In this document: positions 32,355-40,699 of the stretch, piece after piece
How positions within the stretch are numbered: position 1 is the first letter of the stretch
Layout of the letters: every line of letters starts with the position of its first letter
The notes under the pieces: generated by a model
Told to the model about the DNA's origin: nothing
Database searches by the model: none
Seen by the model: only the letters and a program-made list of their open reading frames with translations
Position numbers and translations under genes: made by a program
Source: Modestobacter versicolor
Lineage (GTDB): Bacteria > Actinomycetota > Actinomycetes > Mycobacteriales > Geodermatophilaceae
Direction of reading: 5' to 3'
Length of the DNA: 64,000 bases
Assembly: GCF_014195485.1 (NCBI RefSeq)
Contig: NZ_JACIBU010000001.1
Span: forward strand, 3,658,001-3,722,000

Positions 32355-32564
32355 TCAGCGGACCGCGCGGATCTGGGTGCTGGTGGTCGACATCGGCGAC
32401 CACGGGTCCGGGTGCGGCTGACCGGCGTCCACGACCCAGGAGGGGGTGCGCGGAGCCGTCGTCTGTCCGCGGGTCGCCGGACGGGCACTGAGGTGCACGA
32501 TCAGGGAGAGCAGGACGAACAGCCCCACGAACACGCCAGCGATGACCAGAAGCGTCGAGAGCAT
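32355..32564 (-). CDS. small single-pass membrane protein (69 aa)
   Basis: One N-terminal TM helix (LLVIAGVFVGLFVLLSLIVH) is followed by a polar, Pro/Thr-rich tail. The start at ATG 32564 is supported by TAACTT seven bases upstream, the leaderless pattern seen at several other genes here. It is convergent with the preceding membrane protein. Function unknown. Confidence 0.6.
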   Translation of the reverse strand: MLSTLLVIAGVFVGLFVLLSLIVHLSARPATRGQTTAPRTPSWVVDAGQPHPDPWSPMSTTSTQIRAVR

Positions 32565-32571
32565 GTACTGG

Positions 32572-32577
32572 AAGTTA
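32572..32577 (-). promoter_or_regulatory. -10 box TAACTT for a leaderless start
   Basis: TAACTT on the minus strand lies seven bases upstream of ATG 32564, the best indication that the 69-aa frame is a real gene. Confidence 0.45.
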
Positions 32578-32797
32578 GTGGTGCGGACCGGTCCGTGTCC
32601 GGCACTTCACCGGGCAGAAGTCACCGAACCTGAGCCGCAGAGTGGGGGACTCTGACGGTTGACGGGGTCGACATGGCGACTCGACCGGCTGGTCAGCGGA
32701 CCCGATTGGGCAGAGTCTGCCAGAACGGGGACCGCGGCGGCCGTGCCGCTGGTCACGGCTGCTCGGGATCGACCAGGTCTCGGCGCCGGGAGCTGGC

Positions 32798-33970
32798 TCA
32801 GAGGTCGAGCGGGAGGCCGGTGTAGTTCTCGGCGAGCTCGCGGGCGGCGGCCTCCGAGCTGCAGACCCGGCGGAGCTGGGAGAGCTGCAGCTCGGCGTCG
32901 AAGTCGTCGCCGGAGCGGTGCAGCATCGAGGTCATCCACCAGGAGAAGTGGGTGGACCGCCAGACCCGGGCCAGCGCGCGGTCGGAGTAGCTGTCGACCA
33001 GGTCGGTCTGCTTGTCCTGCAGCAGCCGGACGAGCGCGCCGGCCAGCAGGGTGACGTCGGCGACGGCGAGGTTGAGCCCCTTGGCGCCGGTGGGCGGCAC
33101 GATGTGCGCGGCGTCCCCGGCGAGGAACAGCCGGCCGCGGCGCATCGGCGCGCTGACGAAGGAGCGCATCGGCAGGATCGACTTCTCGGTGACCGGGCCG
33201 GTCTGCAGCTCCCAGCCGTCGAGGGCGAAGCGGGTCGACAGCCCCTCCCAGATCCGGTCGTCGGACCAGTCCTCGATCTTCTCGGTGGTGTCGACCTGCA
33301 GGTACAGCCGGGAGACCGACGGCCCGCGCATCGACAGCAGCGCGAAGCCGTCGGGGTGCCAGGCGTAGACCAGCTCGTCGGTCGACGGCGCGACGTCGGC
33401 CAGGATGCCCAGCCAGGCGTAGGGGTAGGTCCGCTCCCAGGTGCGCCCACCGGCGCCGGCGGTCACCACCGGCCGGGAGACGCCGTGGAAGCCGTCGGTC
33501 CCGGCGATGACGTCGCACTCCAGCACCTGCGGGGTGCCGTCGGCGTCGGTGAACCGGATCCGCGGCGAGTCGCCGTCCACGTCCTCCGGCACGACGTCGG
33601 ACACCTCGAACAGCAGCGGCGGGCCGCCGGCGAGCTGGGCCGCGATCAGGTCCTTGGTGACCTCGGTCTGCCCGTAGACCCAGACCCGGCGCCCGCACAG
33701 CTCCGGGAAGTCCAGGTGGTGCCGGGTGCCGGGGTACTGCAGGTAGACGCCGTCGTGGGGCAGGCCCTCGCGCTGGAGGCGGTCGCCCAGCCCGGCGTCG
33801 ATCAGCGTCTGCACGGTGTGCTGCTCGAGGATGCCGGCCCGGATGCGGGCCTCGACGTACTCGCGCGAGCGGTTCTCCAGCACCACGGTGTCGATGCCCT
33901 GCAGCTGGAGCAGGCGTGACAGCAGGAGGCCGGCGGGGCCGGCGCCGATGATCCCGACCTGGGTGCGCAC
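32798..33970 (-). CDS. pobA: 4-hydroxybenzoate 3-monooxygenase PobA (390 aa)
   Basis: FAD- and NAD(P)H-dependent enzyme that turns 4-hydroxybenzoate into protocatechuate. The N-terminal FAD motif is VGIIGAGPAGLLLSRLLQL, followed by the PobA-specific REYVEARIRAGILEQHTV. The second motif CDVIAGTDGFHGVSR and the third, RLFLAGDAAHIVPPTGAKGL, are in place. Length equals the classic enzyme (about 394 aa). It starts at GTG 33970, 48 bp after the regulator's stop on the same strand, and its product feeds the divergent pca genes. Confidence 0.96.
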   Translation of the reverse strand: MRTQVGIIGAGPAGLLLSRLLQLQGIDTVVLENRSREYVEARIRAGILEQHTVQTLIDAGLGDRLQREGLPHDGVYLQYPGTRHHLDFPELCGRRVWVYGQTEVTKDLIAAQLAGGPPLLFEVSDVVPEDVDGDSPRIRFTDADGTPQVLECDVIAGTDGFHGVSRPVVTAGAGGRTWERTYPYAWLGILADVAPSTDELVYAWHPDGFALLSMRGPSVSRLYLQVDTTEKIEDWSDDRIWEGLSTRFALDGWELQTGPVTEKSILPMRSFVSAPMRRGRLFLAGDAAHIVPPTGAKGLNLAVADVTLLAGALVRLLQDKQTDLVDSYSDRALARVWRSTHFSWWMTSMLHRSGDDFDAELQLSQLRRVCSSEAAARELAENYTGLPLDL

Positions 33971-34018
33971 GTCCCGAGTGTGACCTGGGCCGCCCGGCGG
34001 TCTGCGAATTCCTTCCGG

Positions 34019-34795
34019 TCAGCGGAACTGGTCGGAGCGGGCGAGCTCGCGCCCGATGCCCCGCGCCGCCACCTGCAGCACCGGGGCCAGCCGGCCGGTG
34101 TCGCGGCGCTGGGCGGGGACGACGATGCCCAGGGCGGCCACGACCACCGGGCCGTTCGCCCGCTCGACGGTGACCGGGACGGCGACCGACGCCGTGCCCG
34201 GGGACATCTCCTCGGCGGTGCGCGCCCAGCCGCGCCGGCGCACCTCGCCCAGCTCGCGGGCCAGCACGCGCGGGTCGGTGACGGTGTGCCGGGTCTCGCG
34301 GGTCAGCTGCCGCAGTGCCTGCTCGACGACGTCGTCCGGCGCGGAGGCCAGCAGCACCTTGCCCACACCGGTGGCGTGCAGCGGCAGCCGGCTGCCCACC
34401 TGGCTGACCACCGGCACCGACTCGCGCCCGGAGATCCGCTCGACGTAGAGCGCCCGCAGGCCCTCCCGGACGGCGAGGTGCACGGTGTCCCGGGTGGCGG
34501 TGTGCACGTCGAGCAGGAACGGCGAGGCGACCTGGCGCAGCTCCAGCTGGACCGGGGCGAGCAGGCCGAGGTCCCAGAGCTTGCGGCCGATCTCGTAGCG
34601 CCCGTCGGGGCGCCGGGACAGCGCCCCCCAGGCGGCCAGCTCGGCGAGCAGCCGGTGCGCGGTGGTCAGCGGGGTGCCGGACCGCTCGGCCACCTCGGAG
34701 AGGGTGAGCCGGGGGTGCGCGGAGTCGAAGGCGTCGAGCACGCCGAGCGCACGGGAGGTCACCGATCGTCCGGTGGCGCCCGCCCCACCCGCCAT
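34019..34795 (-). CDS. IclR-family regulator of the pob/pca genes (258 aa)
   Basis: N-terminal winged helix-turn-helix (SRALGVLDAFDSAHPRLTLS, EVAERSGTPLTTAHRLLAEL) and C-terminal IclR effector domain (LHATGVGKVLLASAPDDVV; ARELGEVRRRGWARTAEEM; VAVPVTV). Regulators of this family (PcaR, PcaU, PobR) control protocatechuate and 4-hydroxybenzoate operons. ATG 34795 is set by AGAGAGG about eight bases upstream. It is divergent from pcaH, separated by 71 bp that contain a candidate operator, and upstream of pobA on its own strand. Confidence 0.92.
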   Translation of the reverse strand: MAGGAGATGRSVTSRALGVLDAFDSAHPRLTLSEVAERSGTPLTTAHRLLAELAAWGALSRRPDGRYEIGRKLWDLGLLAPVQLELRQVASPFLLDVHTATRDTVHLAVREGLRALYVERISGRESVPVVSQVGSRLPLHATGVGKVLLASAPDDVVEQALRQLTRETRHTVTDPRVLARELGEVRRRGWARTAEEMSPGTASVAVPVTVERANGPVVVAALGIVVPAQRRDTGRLAPVLQVAARGIGRELARSDQFR

Positions 34796-34808
34796 GGCCG
34801 TACCTCTC

Positions 34809-34823
34809 TTCTGCCCAGCGGAA
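34809..34823. promoter_or_regulatory. candidate IclR operator (TTCTGCCCAGCGGAA)
   Basis: A near-perfect 15-bp palindrome of form TTCnGCnnnGCnGAA sits in the 71-bp gap between the divergent regulator and pcaH genes. It overlaps the regulator's translation start region and lies about 45 bp before pcaH, a suitable place for dual control by the IclR protein. Confidence 0.5.
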
Positions 34824-34854
34824 GTACCTGCTTGGGAAGCGTAGTGCGTGGGCT

Positions 34855-34860
34855 TACCGT
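34855..34860 (+). promoter_or_regulatory. -10 box TACCGT of the pca operon
   Basis: TACCGT lies six bases upstream of ATG 34867, so the pcaHGBDC message is probably leaderless. It is about 30 bp downstream of the candidate operator. Confidence 0.5.
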
Positions 34861-34866
34861 CCCGGC

Positions 34867-35634
34867 ATGACCGGGACCACATCTCGAGCTCCGCGACCTG
34901 CGGCGGACAGCGCACTGGTGCTGCCGCGCTACCTCCGCGATCCCGAGGAGCAGCGCACCCCGCTCGCCTACCCCGGTTACAAGAGCACCGGGCTGCGGGC
35001 GCCGCTGCGCACCCCGGTCGACCTGCCGCACCGGCTCACCGAGGTCACCGGCCCGGTGCTGGGCGAGGACCGGGTGCTGCCCACCGACGCCGACCTCACC
35101 CTGCGGATGGGCGGCGAGGCGCAGGGCCAGCGGATCATCGTCTTCGGCCGGGTGCTCGACAGCGACGGGCGCCCGGTGCCCGACGCGCTGGTCGAGGTGT
35201 GGCAGGCCAACGCGGGCGGGCGCTACCGGCACGTCGTCGACAACTGGCCTGCCCCGCTGGACCCGCACTTCGACGGCCTCGGCCGGGTGATCACCGACAG
35301 CCTGGGCCGCTACGAGTTCACCACCATCAAGCCCGGCGCCTACCCGTGGGGCAACCACCACAACGCCTGGCGGCCGGCGCACATCCACTTCAGCCTCTTC
35401 GGCCAGGCCTTCACCCAGCGGCTGGTCACCCAGATGTACTTCCCGGGCGACCCGCTGTTCGAGCAGGACCCGATCTACAACGCGATCCCGCCGTCGGCGC
35501 GGTACCGGGCGATCAGCCGGTTCGACCTCGACCGCACCCAGGACAACTGGGCGCTGGCCTACCAGTGGGACATCGTCCTGCGGGGCAAGGACCAGACGCC
35601 GTTCGAGACCGACGACGACGGAGATGTCGCATGA
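34867..35634 (+). CDS. pcaH: protocatechuate 3,4-dioxygenase beta subunit (255 aa)
   Basis: The catalytic subunit of the non-haem Fe(III) intradiol dioxygenase that opens protocatechuate to 3-carboxy-cis,cis-muconate. Visible features are the family entry YKSTGLRAPLRTPVDLP, the intradiol signature GRVLDSDGRPVPDALVEVWQ, the first tyrosine ligand region GRYRHVVDNWPAPLDPHFDG, KPGAYPWGNHHNAWRPAHIHF with the second Tyr and the two His ligands, and LVTQMYFPGDPLFEQDP. The stop overlaps the start of pcaG (ATGA), as is usual for the alpha/beta pair. Confidence 0.96.
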   Translation: MTGTTSRAPRPAADSALVLPRYLRDPEEQRTPLAYPGYKSTGLRAPLRTPVDLPHRLTEVTGPVLGEDRVLPTDADLTLRMGGEAQGQRIIVFGRVLDSDGRPVPDALVEVWQANAGGRYRHVVDNWPAPLDPHFDGLGRVITDSLGRYEFTTIKPGAYPWGNHHNAWRPAHIHFSLFGQAFTQRLVTQMYFPGDPLFEQDPIYNAIPPSARYRAISRFDLDRTQDNWALAYQWDIVLRGKDQTPFETDDDGDVA

Positions 35635-36311
35635 GCAGCCCCCACATCTCGCCGCTGGTGCAGGCCGCGAACGAGGAGAACGACCGGGTCCCGGGCATCC
35701 CGCGCCGGGGCAGCGGCTTCCTCGACGGGCCGCTGCGGCTGGCCACCACCCCGAGCGCCACCGTGGGGCCGTACCTGGCGATCGGGCTGACCTGGCCCGA
35801 CGGCCCGTACGCCGCGGCCGAGGGCACCGAGGGCGCCATCTGGCTGCGCGGCCGGGTCTTCGACGGCAGGGGCGACCTGGTGCCCGACGCGATGATCGAG
35901 ACCTGGCAGGCCGACCCCGACGGTCGTTTCGCGCACCCCGACGACCCGCGCGGTGGGCAGACCGTGCCCGGGTTCCGCGGGTTCGCGCGCTCGGACACCG
36001 TCGACGGCGGCCAGTACGCCGTGCACACGCTGAAGCCGGGACCGGTGCCCGACGGCGAGGGCGGCCTGCAGGCGCCGCACGTCGACGTCTCGGTGTTCGC
36101 CCGCGGGCTGCTGGACCGGGTGGTCACCCGGATCTACTTCGCCGACGAGGCCGAGGCCAACGCGGCCGACCCGGTGCTGGCGAGCCTGCCGGACGACGAG
36201 TCACGCGGCACGCTGGTCGCGCAGCGCAGCGAGGACGGCTACGTGCTCGACATCCACCTGCAGGACTGCACCGACAAGGGCATGGTCGAGACCGTCTTCT
36301 TCGCGGTGTGA
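35631..36311 (+). CDS. pcaG: protocatechuate 3,4-dioxygenase alpha subunit (226 aa)
   Basis: Non-catalytic partner of PcaH with the same intradiol fold: LATTPSATVGPYLAIGLTW, GRVFDGRGDLVPDAMIETWQ, DPDGRFAHPDD, and HTLKPGPVPDGEGGLQAPHV, where the metal ligands of the beta subunit are not kept. The C-terminus is RGTLVAQRSEDGYVLDIHLQ. ATG 35631 overlaps the pcaH stop. Both subunits are needed for the (alpha-beta)n holoenzyme. Confidence 0.95.
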   Translation: MSSPHISPLVQAANEENDRVPGIPRRGSGFLDGPLRLATTPSATVGPYLAIGLTWPDGPYAAAEGTEGAIWLRGRVFDGRGDLVPDAMIETWQADPDGRFAHPDDPRGGQTVPGFRGFARSDTVDGGQYAVHTLKPGPVPDGEGGLQAPHVDVSVFARGLLDRVVTRIYFADEAEANAADPVLASLPDDESRGTLVAQRSEDGYVLDIHLQDCTDKGMVETVFFAV

Positions 36312-36336
36312 GCCCCCGACCCGTCAAGATGCGCGA

Positions 36337-37677
36337 GTGACCCTCCTCGACGCGACGTTCGCCCGCGGCCCCGTCTCGGCCGGCGCCACCGCCGGCCCGG
36401 CGGGCGACCCGTGGCTGGTGGCCCTGCTGGAGGTGGAGGGCGCGCTGGCGCGCGCCGCCGCCCGGGTGGGGCTGGTGTCCACGACGGCGGCCGACGAGGT
36501 CAGCCGGGTGTGCGCCGACCCGGCCGGGCTGGACCTCGCCACGGTCTACGAGCGCGCCGCGGACGCCGGCAACCCGGTGCCGCCGCTGGTGCGCGCGCTG
36601 CAGGCCGCCGTCGGCCCGCACGCCGCCCGGGCGGTGCACGTCGGCGCGACCAGCCAGGACGTCGTCGACACCGCCGCGGTGCTGCTGGCCCGGCGTGGCC
36701 TGCAGCTGGTCGACGCCGACCTGACCACCGCCGCCGACGCCTGCGCCCGGCTGGCCGCCGAGCACCGCGACGACGTCCTGATGGGCCGGACGCTGCTGCA
36801 GCAGGCGCTCCCGATCACCGTCGGGCTCAAGGCGGCCACCTGGCTGGCCGGGCTGGACGGCGCCCGCGCGCGCATCGCCGCGGTCAGCGCCGCGCTGCCG
36901 GTGCAGTACGGCGGCGCGGTGGGCACGCTGGCCGCCAGCTCCGGTTCGGGGGTCGACCTGCGCCGCGAGCTCGCCGCCGAGCTGGGCCTGGCCACCACCG
37001 AGGTGCCGTGGTTCACCGTGCGGCTGCCCATCGCCGACGTCGCCGGGGTGCTGGGCGCGGTGGCCGGGGTGGTGGCGACGATCGCCGTCGACGTCGTGCT
37101 GCTGGCGCAGACCGAGGTGGCCGAGGCGACCGAGGTGTCCGCCCGCCGCGGTGGTTCCTCGGCGATGCCGCACAAGAACAACCCGGTGGCCGCCGTCTCC
37201 GCCCGGGCCTGCGCCCGCCGCGCGCCCGGGCTGGTCGCGACGCTGTTCGCCGCGATGGAGCAGGAGCACGAGCGCGGCGCGGGCACCTGGCACGTGGAGT
37301 GGCCGACCCTCACCGACCTGCTCGGCACCGTCGGCTCGGCGGCGTCCTGGCTCACCGAGTGCCTGGCCGACCTGCGGCTGGACACCGACCGGATGGCCGC
37401 CGCCGTCGCCGCGGCCGGCGACCCCCAGCTGGCCCGGGCGTTGGGCGAGGCGCTCACCCCGTCGCTCGGGGCCGGCCCCGCCCACGACGCCGCGGCGGCC
37501 GCGGTGCGCACCGCGACGCAGGAGGGCCGGCCGCTGGCCGACGTCGTGCTCGCCCGGGACGACGTCGACGGCGCCGCGCTGGTCGCCGACAGCTCGCCGG
37601 ACGTCGGCGAGGCCGGTGCCCAGGTCGACGCGGCGCTGGCCGCCCACACGATCGCCACCCAGGGAGGACGCAGATGA
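36337..37677 (+). CDS. pcaB: 3-carboxy-cis,cis-muconate cycloisomerase (446 aa)
   Basis: Fumarase/aspartase-superfamily enzyme that lactonises the ring-cleavage product to 4-carboxymuconolactone. Signature elements are AVHVGATSQDVVDTAAVLL, the conserved MGRTLLQQALPITVGLKAA, and the superfamily loop GGSSAMPHKNNPV. GTG 36337 lies 25 bp after pcaG and is preceded by CAAGAT, a leaderless-like box. The stop overlaps the start of a 28-codon frame before pcaD. Confidence 0.95.
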   Translation: MTLLDATFARGPVSAGATAGPAGDPWLVALLEVEGALARAAARVGLVSTTAADEVSRVCADPAGLDLATVYERAADAGNPVPPLVRALQAAVGPHAARAVHVGATSQDVVDTAAVLLARRGLQLVDADLTTAADACARLAAEHRDDVLMGRTLLQQALPITVGLKAATWLAGLDGARARIAAVSAALPVQYGGAVGTLAASSGSGVDLRRELAAELGLATTEVPWFTVRLPIADVAGVLGAVAGVVATIAVDVVLLAQTEVAEATEVSARRGGSSAMPHKNNPVAAVSARACARRAPGLVATLFAAMEQEHERGAGTWHVEWPTLTDLLGTVGSAASWLTECLADLRLDTDRMAAAVAAAGDPQLARALGEALTPSLGAGPAHDAAAAAVRTATQEGRPLADVVLARDDVDGAALVADSSPDVGEAGAQVDAALAAHTIATQGGRR

Positions 37678-37760
37678 GCGCCGTGCAGGCGACGAGCGAG
37701 CGAGCATCGCAGGGAGCGCCAGCGACCGAGGAGCGGAACGAGCCCGGAGGCGGACGATGA
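37674..37760 (+). CDS. 28-codon linker frame between pcaB and pcaD
   Basis: ATG 37674 overlaps the pcaB stop (ATGA), has GGAGGACGCAG upstream, and reads through a Glu/Ser/Ala-rich sequence (ATSERASQGAPATEERNEPG) to a TGA that again overlaps the pcaD start (ATGA at 37757). The core, with repeated GAGCGA and GGAGCG steps, looks like an inserted intergenic repeat element. The frame keeps unbroken translational coupling across the insert. A functional peptide is unlikely. Confidence 0.45.
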   Translation: MSAVQATSERASQGAPATEERNEPGGGR

Positions 37761-38533
37761 GCAGCGTCGAGGTGCACGCCGTCGTGGAGGGCCCGGCCGA
37801 CGCCCCGGTGCTCCTGCTCTCCAACTCCCTCGGGGCCGACCACACGATGTGGGACCCGCAGGTGCCCCGGCTGGCCGAGCGCTTCCGGGTGGTCCGGTAC
37901 GACACCCGGGGCCACGGCCGGACGCCGGTGCCGCCGGGCGACTCCACCCTCGACGACCTGACCGACGACGTCGTCGCGCTGCTCGACCGGCTGGGCGTGG
38001 CGCAGGCGCACGTGGTGGGCCTGTCGATCGGCGGGATGACCGGGCTGCGGCTGGCGGTGCGGGAACCGGAGCGGGTGGCCAGCCTCGCCGTGCTGTGCAG
38101 CTCCGCCCACACCGGCAACGTGCAGACCTGGCGCGAGCGCGCGGAGACCGCCCGCACGCAGGGGACGGCGGTGCTCGCCCCGACCGTGGCCAGCCGCTGG
38201 CTGACCCCCGGCTACGCGGCCGCGCACCCGGAGCTGGTGGCCCGGCTGGAGGCGATGATCAGCGCCACCGACGACGAGGGCTACGCCGGCTGCTGCGCGG
38301 CGATCGCCGGGATGGACCTGCGGCCGGACCTGGGCCGGGTCACCGCCCGCACGCTGGTCGTCTCCGGCGCCGACGACCCCGCCCTCCCGCCGGAGCACCA
38401 GCAGCTGATCGCCGACGGCGTCCCGGGCGCCCGGCTGCTCAGCCTGAGCCCGGCGGCCCACCTGGCCAACCTCGAGCAGCCCGACCAGGTGACCGACGCC
38501 CTGATCGCCCACGCCACCGGAGGCACCGCATGA
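37757..38533 (+). CDS. pcaD: 3-oxoadipate enol-lactonase (258 aa)
   Basis: Alpha/beta hydrolase that opens the enol-lactone to 3-oxoadipate. It has the oxyanion-region SNSLGADHTMWDPQVPRL, the strand RVVRYDTRGHGRTP, the nucleophile elbow GLSIGGMTG, and the acid/His region LVVSGADDPALPPEHQ and PAAHLANLEQPDQV. Length (258) is typical of a free PcaD; in many actinobacteria this enzyme is fused with PcaC, whereas here the two genes are separate but overlap by ATGA. Confidence 0.94.
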   Translation: MSSVEVHAVVEGPADAPVLLLSNSLGADHTMWDPQVPRLAERFRVVRYDTRGHGRTPVPPGDSTLDDLTDDVVALLDRLGVAQAHVVGLSIGGMTGLRLAVREPERVASLAVLCSSAHTGNVQTWRERAETARTQGTAVLAPTVASRWLTPGYAAAHPELVARLEAMISATDDEGYAGCCAAIAGMDLRPDLGRVTARTLVVSGADDPALPPEHQQLIADGVPGARLLSLSPAAHLANLEQPDQVTDALIAHATGGTA

Positions 38534-38964
38534 CCCGCCCGGACGACGCCCAGCCGCAGCACACCCAGCCGCTGGAGACCGACGACCAGCGCCGCGCCGC
38601 CGGCATGCGGGTGCGGCGCGAGGTGCTGGGCGACGCGCACGTCGACCGGGCGGTCGCCGCGGTCACCCCGTTCACCGCCGACTTCCAGGACTTCATCACC
38701 CGGGTGGCCTGGGGCGACCTCTGGCAGCGGCCCGGGCTGGGCCGCCGGGAGCGCAGCATGCTCACCCTGGCGATCACCGCCTCGCTGCGGCACTGGGACG
38801 AGTTCGCCCTGCACGTGAAGGCGGCGGTGCACAACGGGCTCACCGACGAGGAGATCGCCGAGGTCTGCCTGCACACCGCGGTCTACGCCGGGGTGCCCGC
38901 CGCCAACCACGCGCTCACCGTGGCCCGGCCGATCCTCGCCGAGCTGCGCGCCGCGGAGGCCTGA
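38530..38964 (+). CDS. pcaC: 4-carboxymuconolactone decarboxylase (144 aa)
   Basis: The AhpD-like all-helical enzyme acting before PcaD in the pathway. It has the family start RAAGMRVRREVLGDAHVDRA, WGDLWQRPGLGRRERSMLTL, and the core LHVKAAVHNGLTDEEIAEV, HTAVYAGVPAANHAL. ATG 38530 overlaps the pcaD stop. This closes the pca operon; the 3-oxoadipate CoA-transferase and thiolase (pcaIJF) are not in the window. Confidence 0.95.
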   Translation: MTRPDDAQPQHTQPLETDDQRRAAGMRVRREVLGDAHVDRAVAAVTPFTADFQDFITRVAWGDLWQRPGLGRRERSMLTLAITASLRHWDEFALHVKAAVHNGLTDEEIAEVCLHTAVYAGVPAANHALTVARPILAELRAAEA

Positions 38965-38967
38965 CGC

Positions 38968-40434
38968 TCAGCCGGCCGGGATCCCGATCGGCACGTCCAG
39001 CCGACCGCCGCCGAAGTCGGCGACCGCACCGTCGGGGAAGGTGGCCACCCCGCCGAACAGCAGCATCCCGGCGGTGAAGTCGGCCGGCACGTCGAACGCG
39101 GGCAGCACGAACGCCGGGTCGTCGGCGAGGTCGGCGGCGCGCAGCACCGTGCCGTCGGGCAGCAGCAGCGACAGGTACTCGATCGGCACGGCGCCCGGCG
39201 GGGTGTCCGGGATCGCCAGGGCGACGTCGACGACGAGGAAGGCCCGGCCGGGGTCGGCCGGCTGCTTGGCCCCGCCGGGCCCGGCCCACCAGGCGAGCGT
39301 CGCGCGGGTCACGGTGACGGTGAAGGGGAACTGCGCGGCCACCCGGTCGGGGGCGCTCAGCGTGCCGACCAGCTGCGGGGCCGCGTTCACCTCCGCCGTC
39401 CGGTTGGTGCGGGCCAGCACCTGCAGGTTGCCGGTGCCCGGCGCACCGGTGAGCAGCGACAGCCGCTGCTGCACACCGGCGTCGTCGACCACCAGGTCGG
39501 CCTGCTCGGCGTCCTCGGGCACCGACAGCACGGCCTCCACCGTGGACCCCGGGGCGACCAGGGCCGGGCCGACGGGCACCGGGTCGGCGCCGCTGACCTG
39601 GTAGCTCAGCGCCGGCGGGGCGGACGACGTCCCCTCCCCGGCGGTGATCGCGTACCGGACGGCGACGAGCCGCTCGCCGTCGGCCGCCCGCCGGGCGTCG
39701 TCGCCGGAGCCGACTCGGTCGGGCTGGGCGAGCCCGGTGACCGCCACGGCGGCCGCCGGGCCGGAGAGCCGCGACGGCCCGGCCGGCGGCGTCCAGGTGA
39801 CGTCGGGGAAGGGGCCGGTGGCCGACCACCCCGGCTCGGCCTGCGGGGGTGCCGGGACCTCGAGCCCGCCGGAGCCGTCGGGCGGCGTGCCGCCGTCCGG
39901 CCGGTGCAGCAGCGCGGGGTCGGCGAGCCGCTCGGGCTCGGGGTCGGCCGGGAGGGGCTCCACGGACAGCCGCACGTCGCCGCCGTCGGGCGCCGCGGTG
40001 AGCGGGAAGCGCAGCCAGCTCCGCTCGGGGTCGCCGTCGACGAAGAGGACGGGACCGCACAGCAGGGTGTCGGTGACCTCGTGGCCCTCGGCGTCGGCGA
40101 GCTCGAACCAGCAGCGGCTGTCGTCGGACGCGGCACCGTGCCGGTCCTCGACGTAGCCGGCCAGCACGTCGTCGGCGTCGGCGAGGACCGCCTCGGGCTC
40201 GGTCACGTACCGGCCGCCGAGGGTGAGCGGGTCGCCGCGGAACAGGAACAGCCCGGCGCCGACCAGCAGGACGACGACCAGGGCGGCGACGACCAGCCAG
40301 GGCCCCCGGGACCGCCGCGGCCGGCGCTGCACCAGCGGCGGTGTCCAGGTGGCCGGCCCGGTGGGTGCCGCGTACGGGCCGTGGGCCCAGCCGCCCGTCA
40401 GGTCCGGGGCGTGCTGCTCGCCCTGCTCGCCCAC
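38968..40434 (-). CDS. membrane-anchored extracytoplasmic protein of unknown function (488 aa)
   Basis: A cytosolic, Pro-rich 45-residue start with basic RRPRRSRG precedes one TM helix (LVVAALVVVLLVGAGLFLF). A large outside domain of beta-rich, low-similarity sequence follows, with two early cysteines (SRCWFEL and TLLCGP) that could form a disulfide. The C-terminal part (FLVVDVALAIPDTPPGAVP; YLSLLLPDGTVLRA) resembles an immunoglobulin-like/DUF4352-type domain. It ends 3 bp from the convergent pcaC stop. No link to the pca pathway is evident. Confidence 0.65.
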   Translation of the reverse strand: MGEQGEQHAPDLTGGWAHGPYAAPTGPATWTPPLVQRRPRRSRGPWLVVAALVVVLLVGAGLFLFRGDPLTLGGRYVTEPEAVLADADDVLAGYVEDRHGAASDDSRCWFELADAEGHEVTDTLLCGPVLFVDGDPERSWLRFPLTAAPDGGDVRLSVEPLPADPEPERLADPALLHRPDGGTPPDGSGGLEVPAPPQAEPGWSATGPFPDVTWTPPAGPSRLSGPAAAVAVTGLAQPDRVGSGDDARRAADGERLVAVRYAITAGEGTSSAPPALSYQVSGADPVPVGPALVAPGSTVEAVLSVPEDAEQADLVVDDAGVQQRLSLLTGAPGTGNLQVLARTNRTAEVNAAPQLVGTLSAPDRVAAQFPFTVTVTRATLAWWAGPGGAKQPADPGRAFLVVDVALAIPDTPPGAVPIEYLSLLLPDGTVLRAADLADDPAFVLPAFDVPADFTAGMLLFGGVATFPDGAVADFGGGRLDVPIGIPAG

Positions 40435-40699
40435 TCGTCCTCCGACTGCCGTGCCCGGTGCCGGCCGTCCCCGCGGACCGGCGCCAGGGAACGTAGCGGA
40501 CCGGGCCGACCGGGGTCACCGGCAGCCGCCCGTCCGGGGGACCCCCCGCACGGGTGAGCTGGGGGAACACCTCTCGGTTCACGCGCGGACACTGCGGGTA
40601 GGGGCGACCGGCGGGGAGATCCGGCCCGCACACCGCCAGCCGAGGAGCACCGCCCCCTGCCGCGGACCCAGTGCTCGACCGCAGGAGGCGTACGACCGC

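Noticed and set aside
32638..32654. Small hairpin (CAGAGT/ACTCTG) as a terminator
   Set aside because: Six base pairs with no T-run and no clear upstream gene end on a fitting strand; too weak to call.
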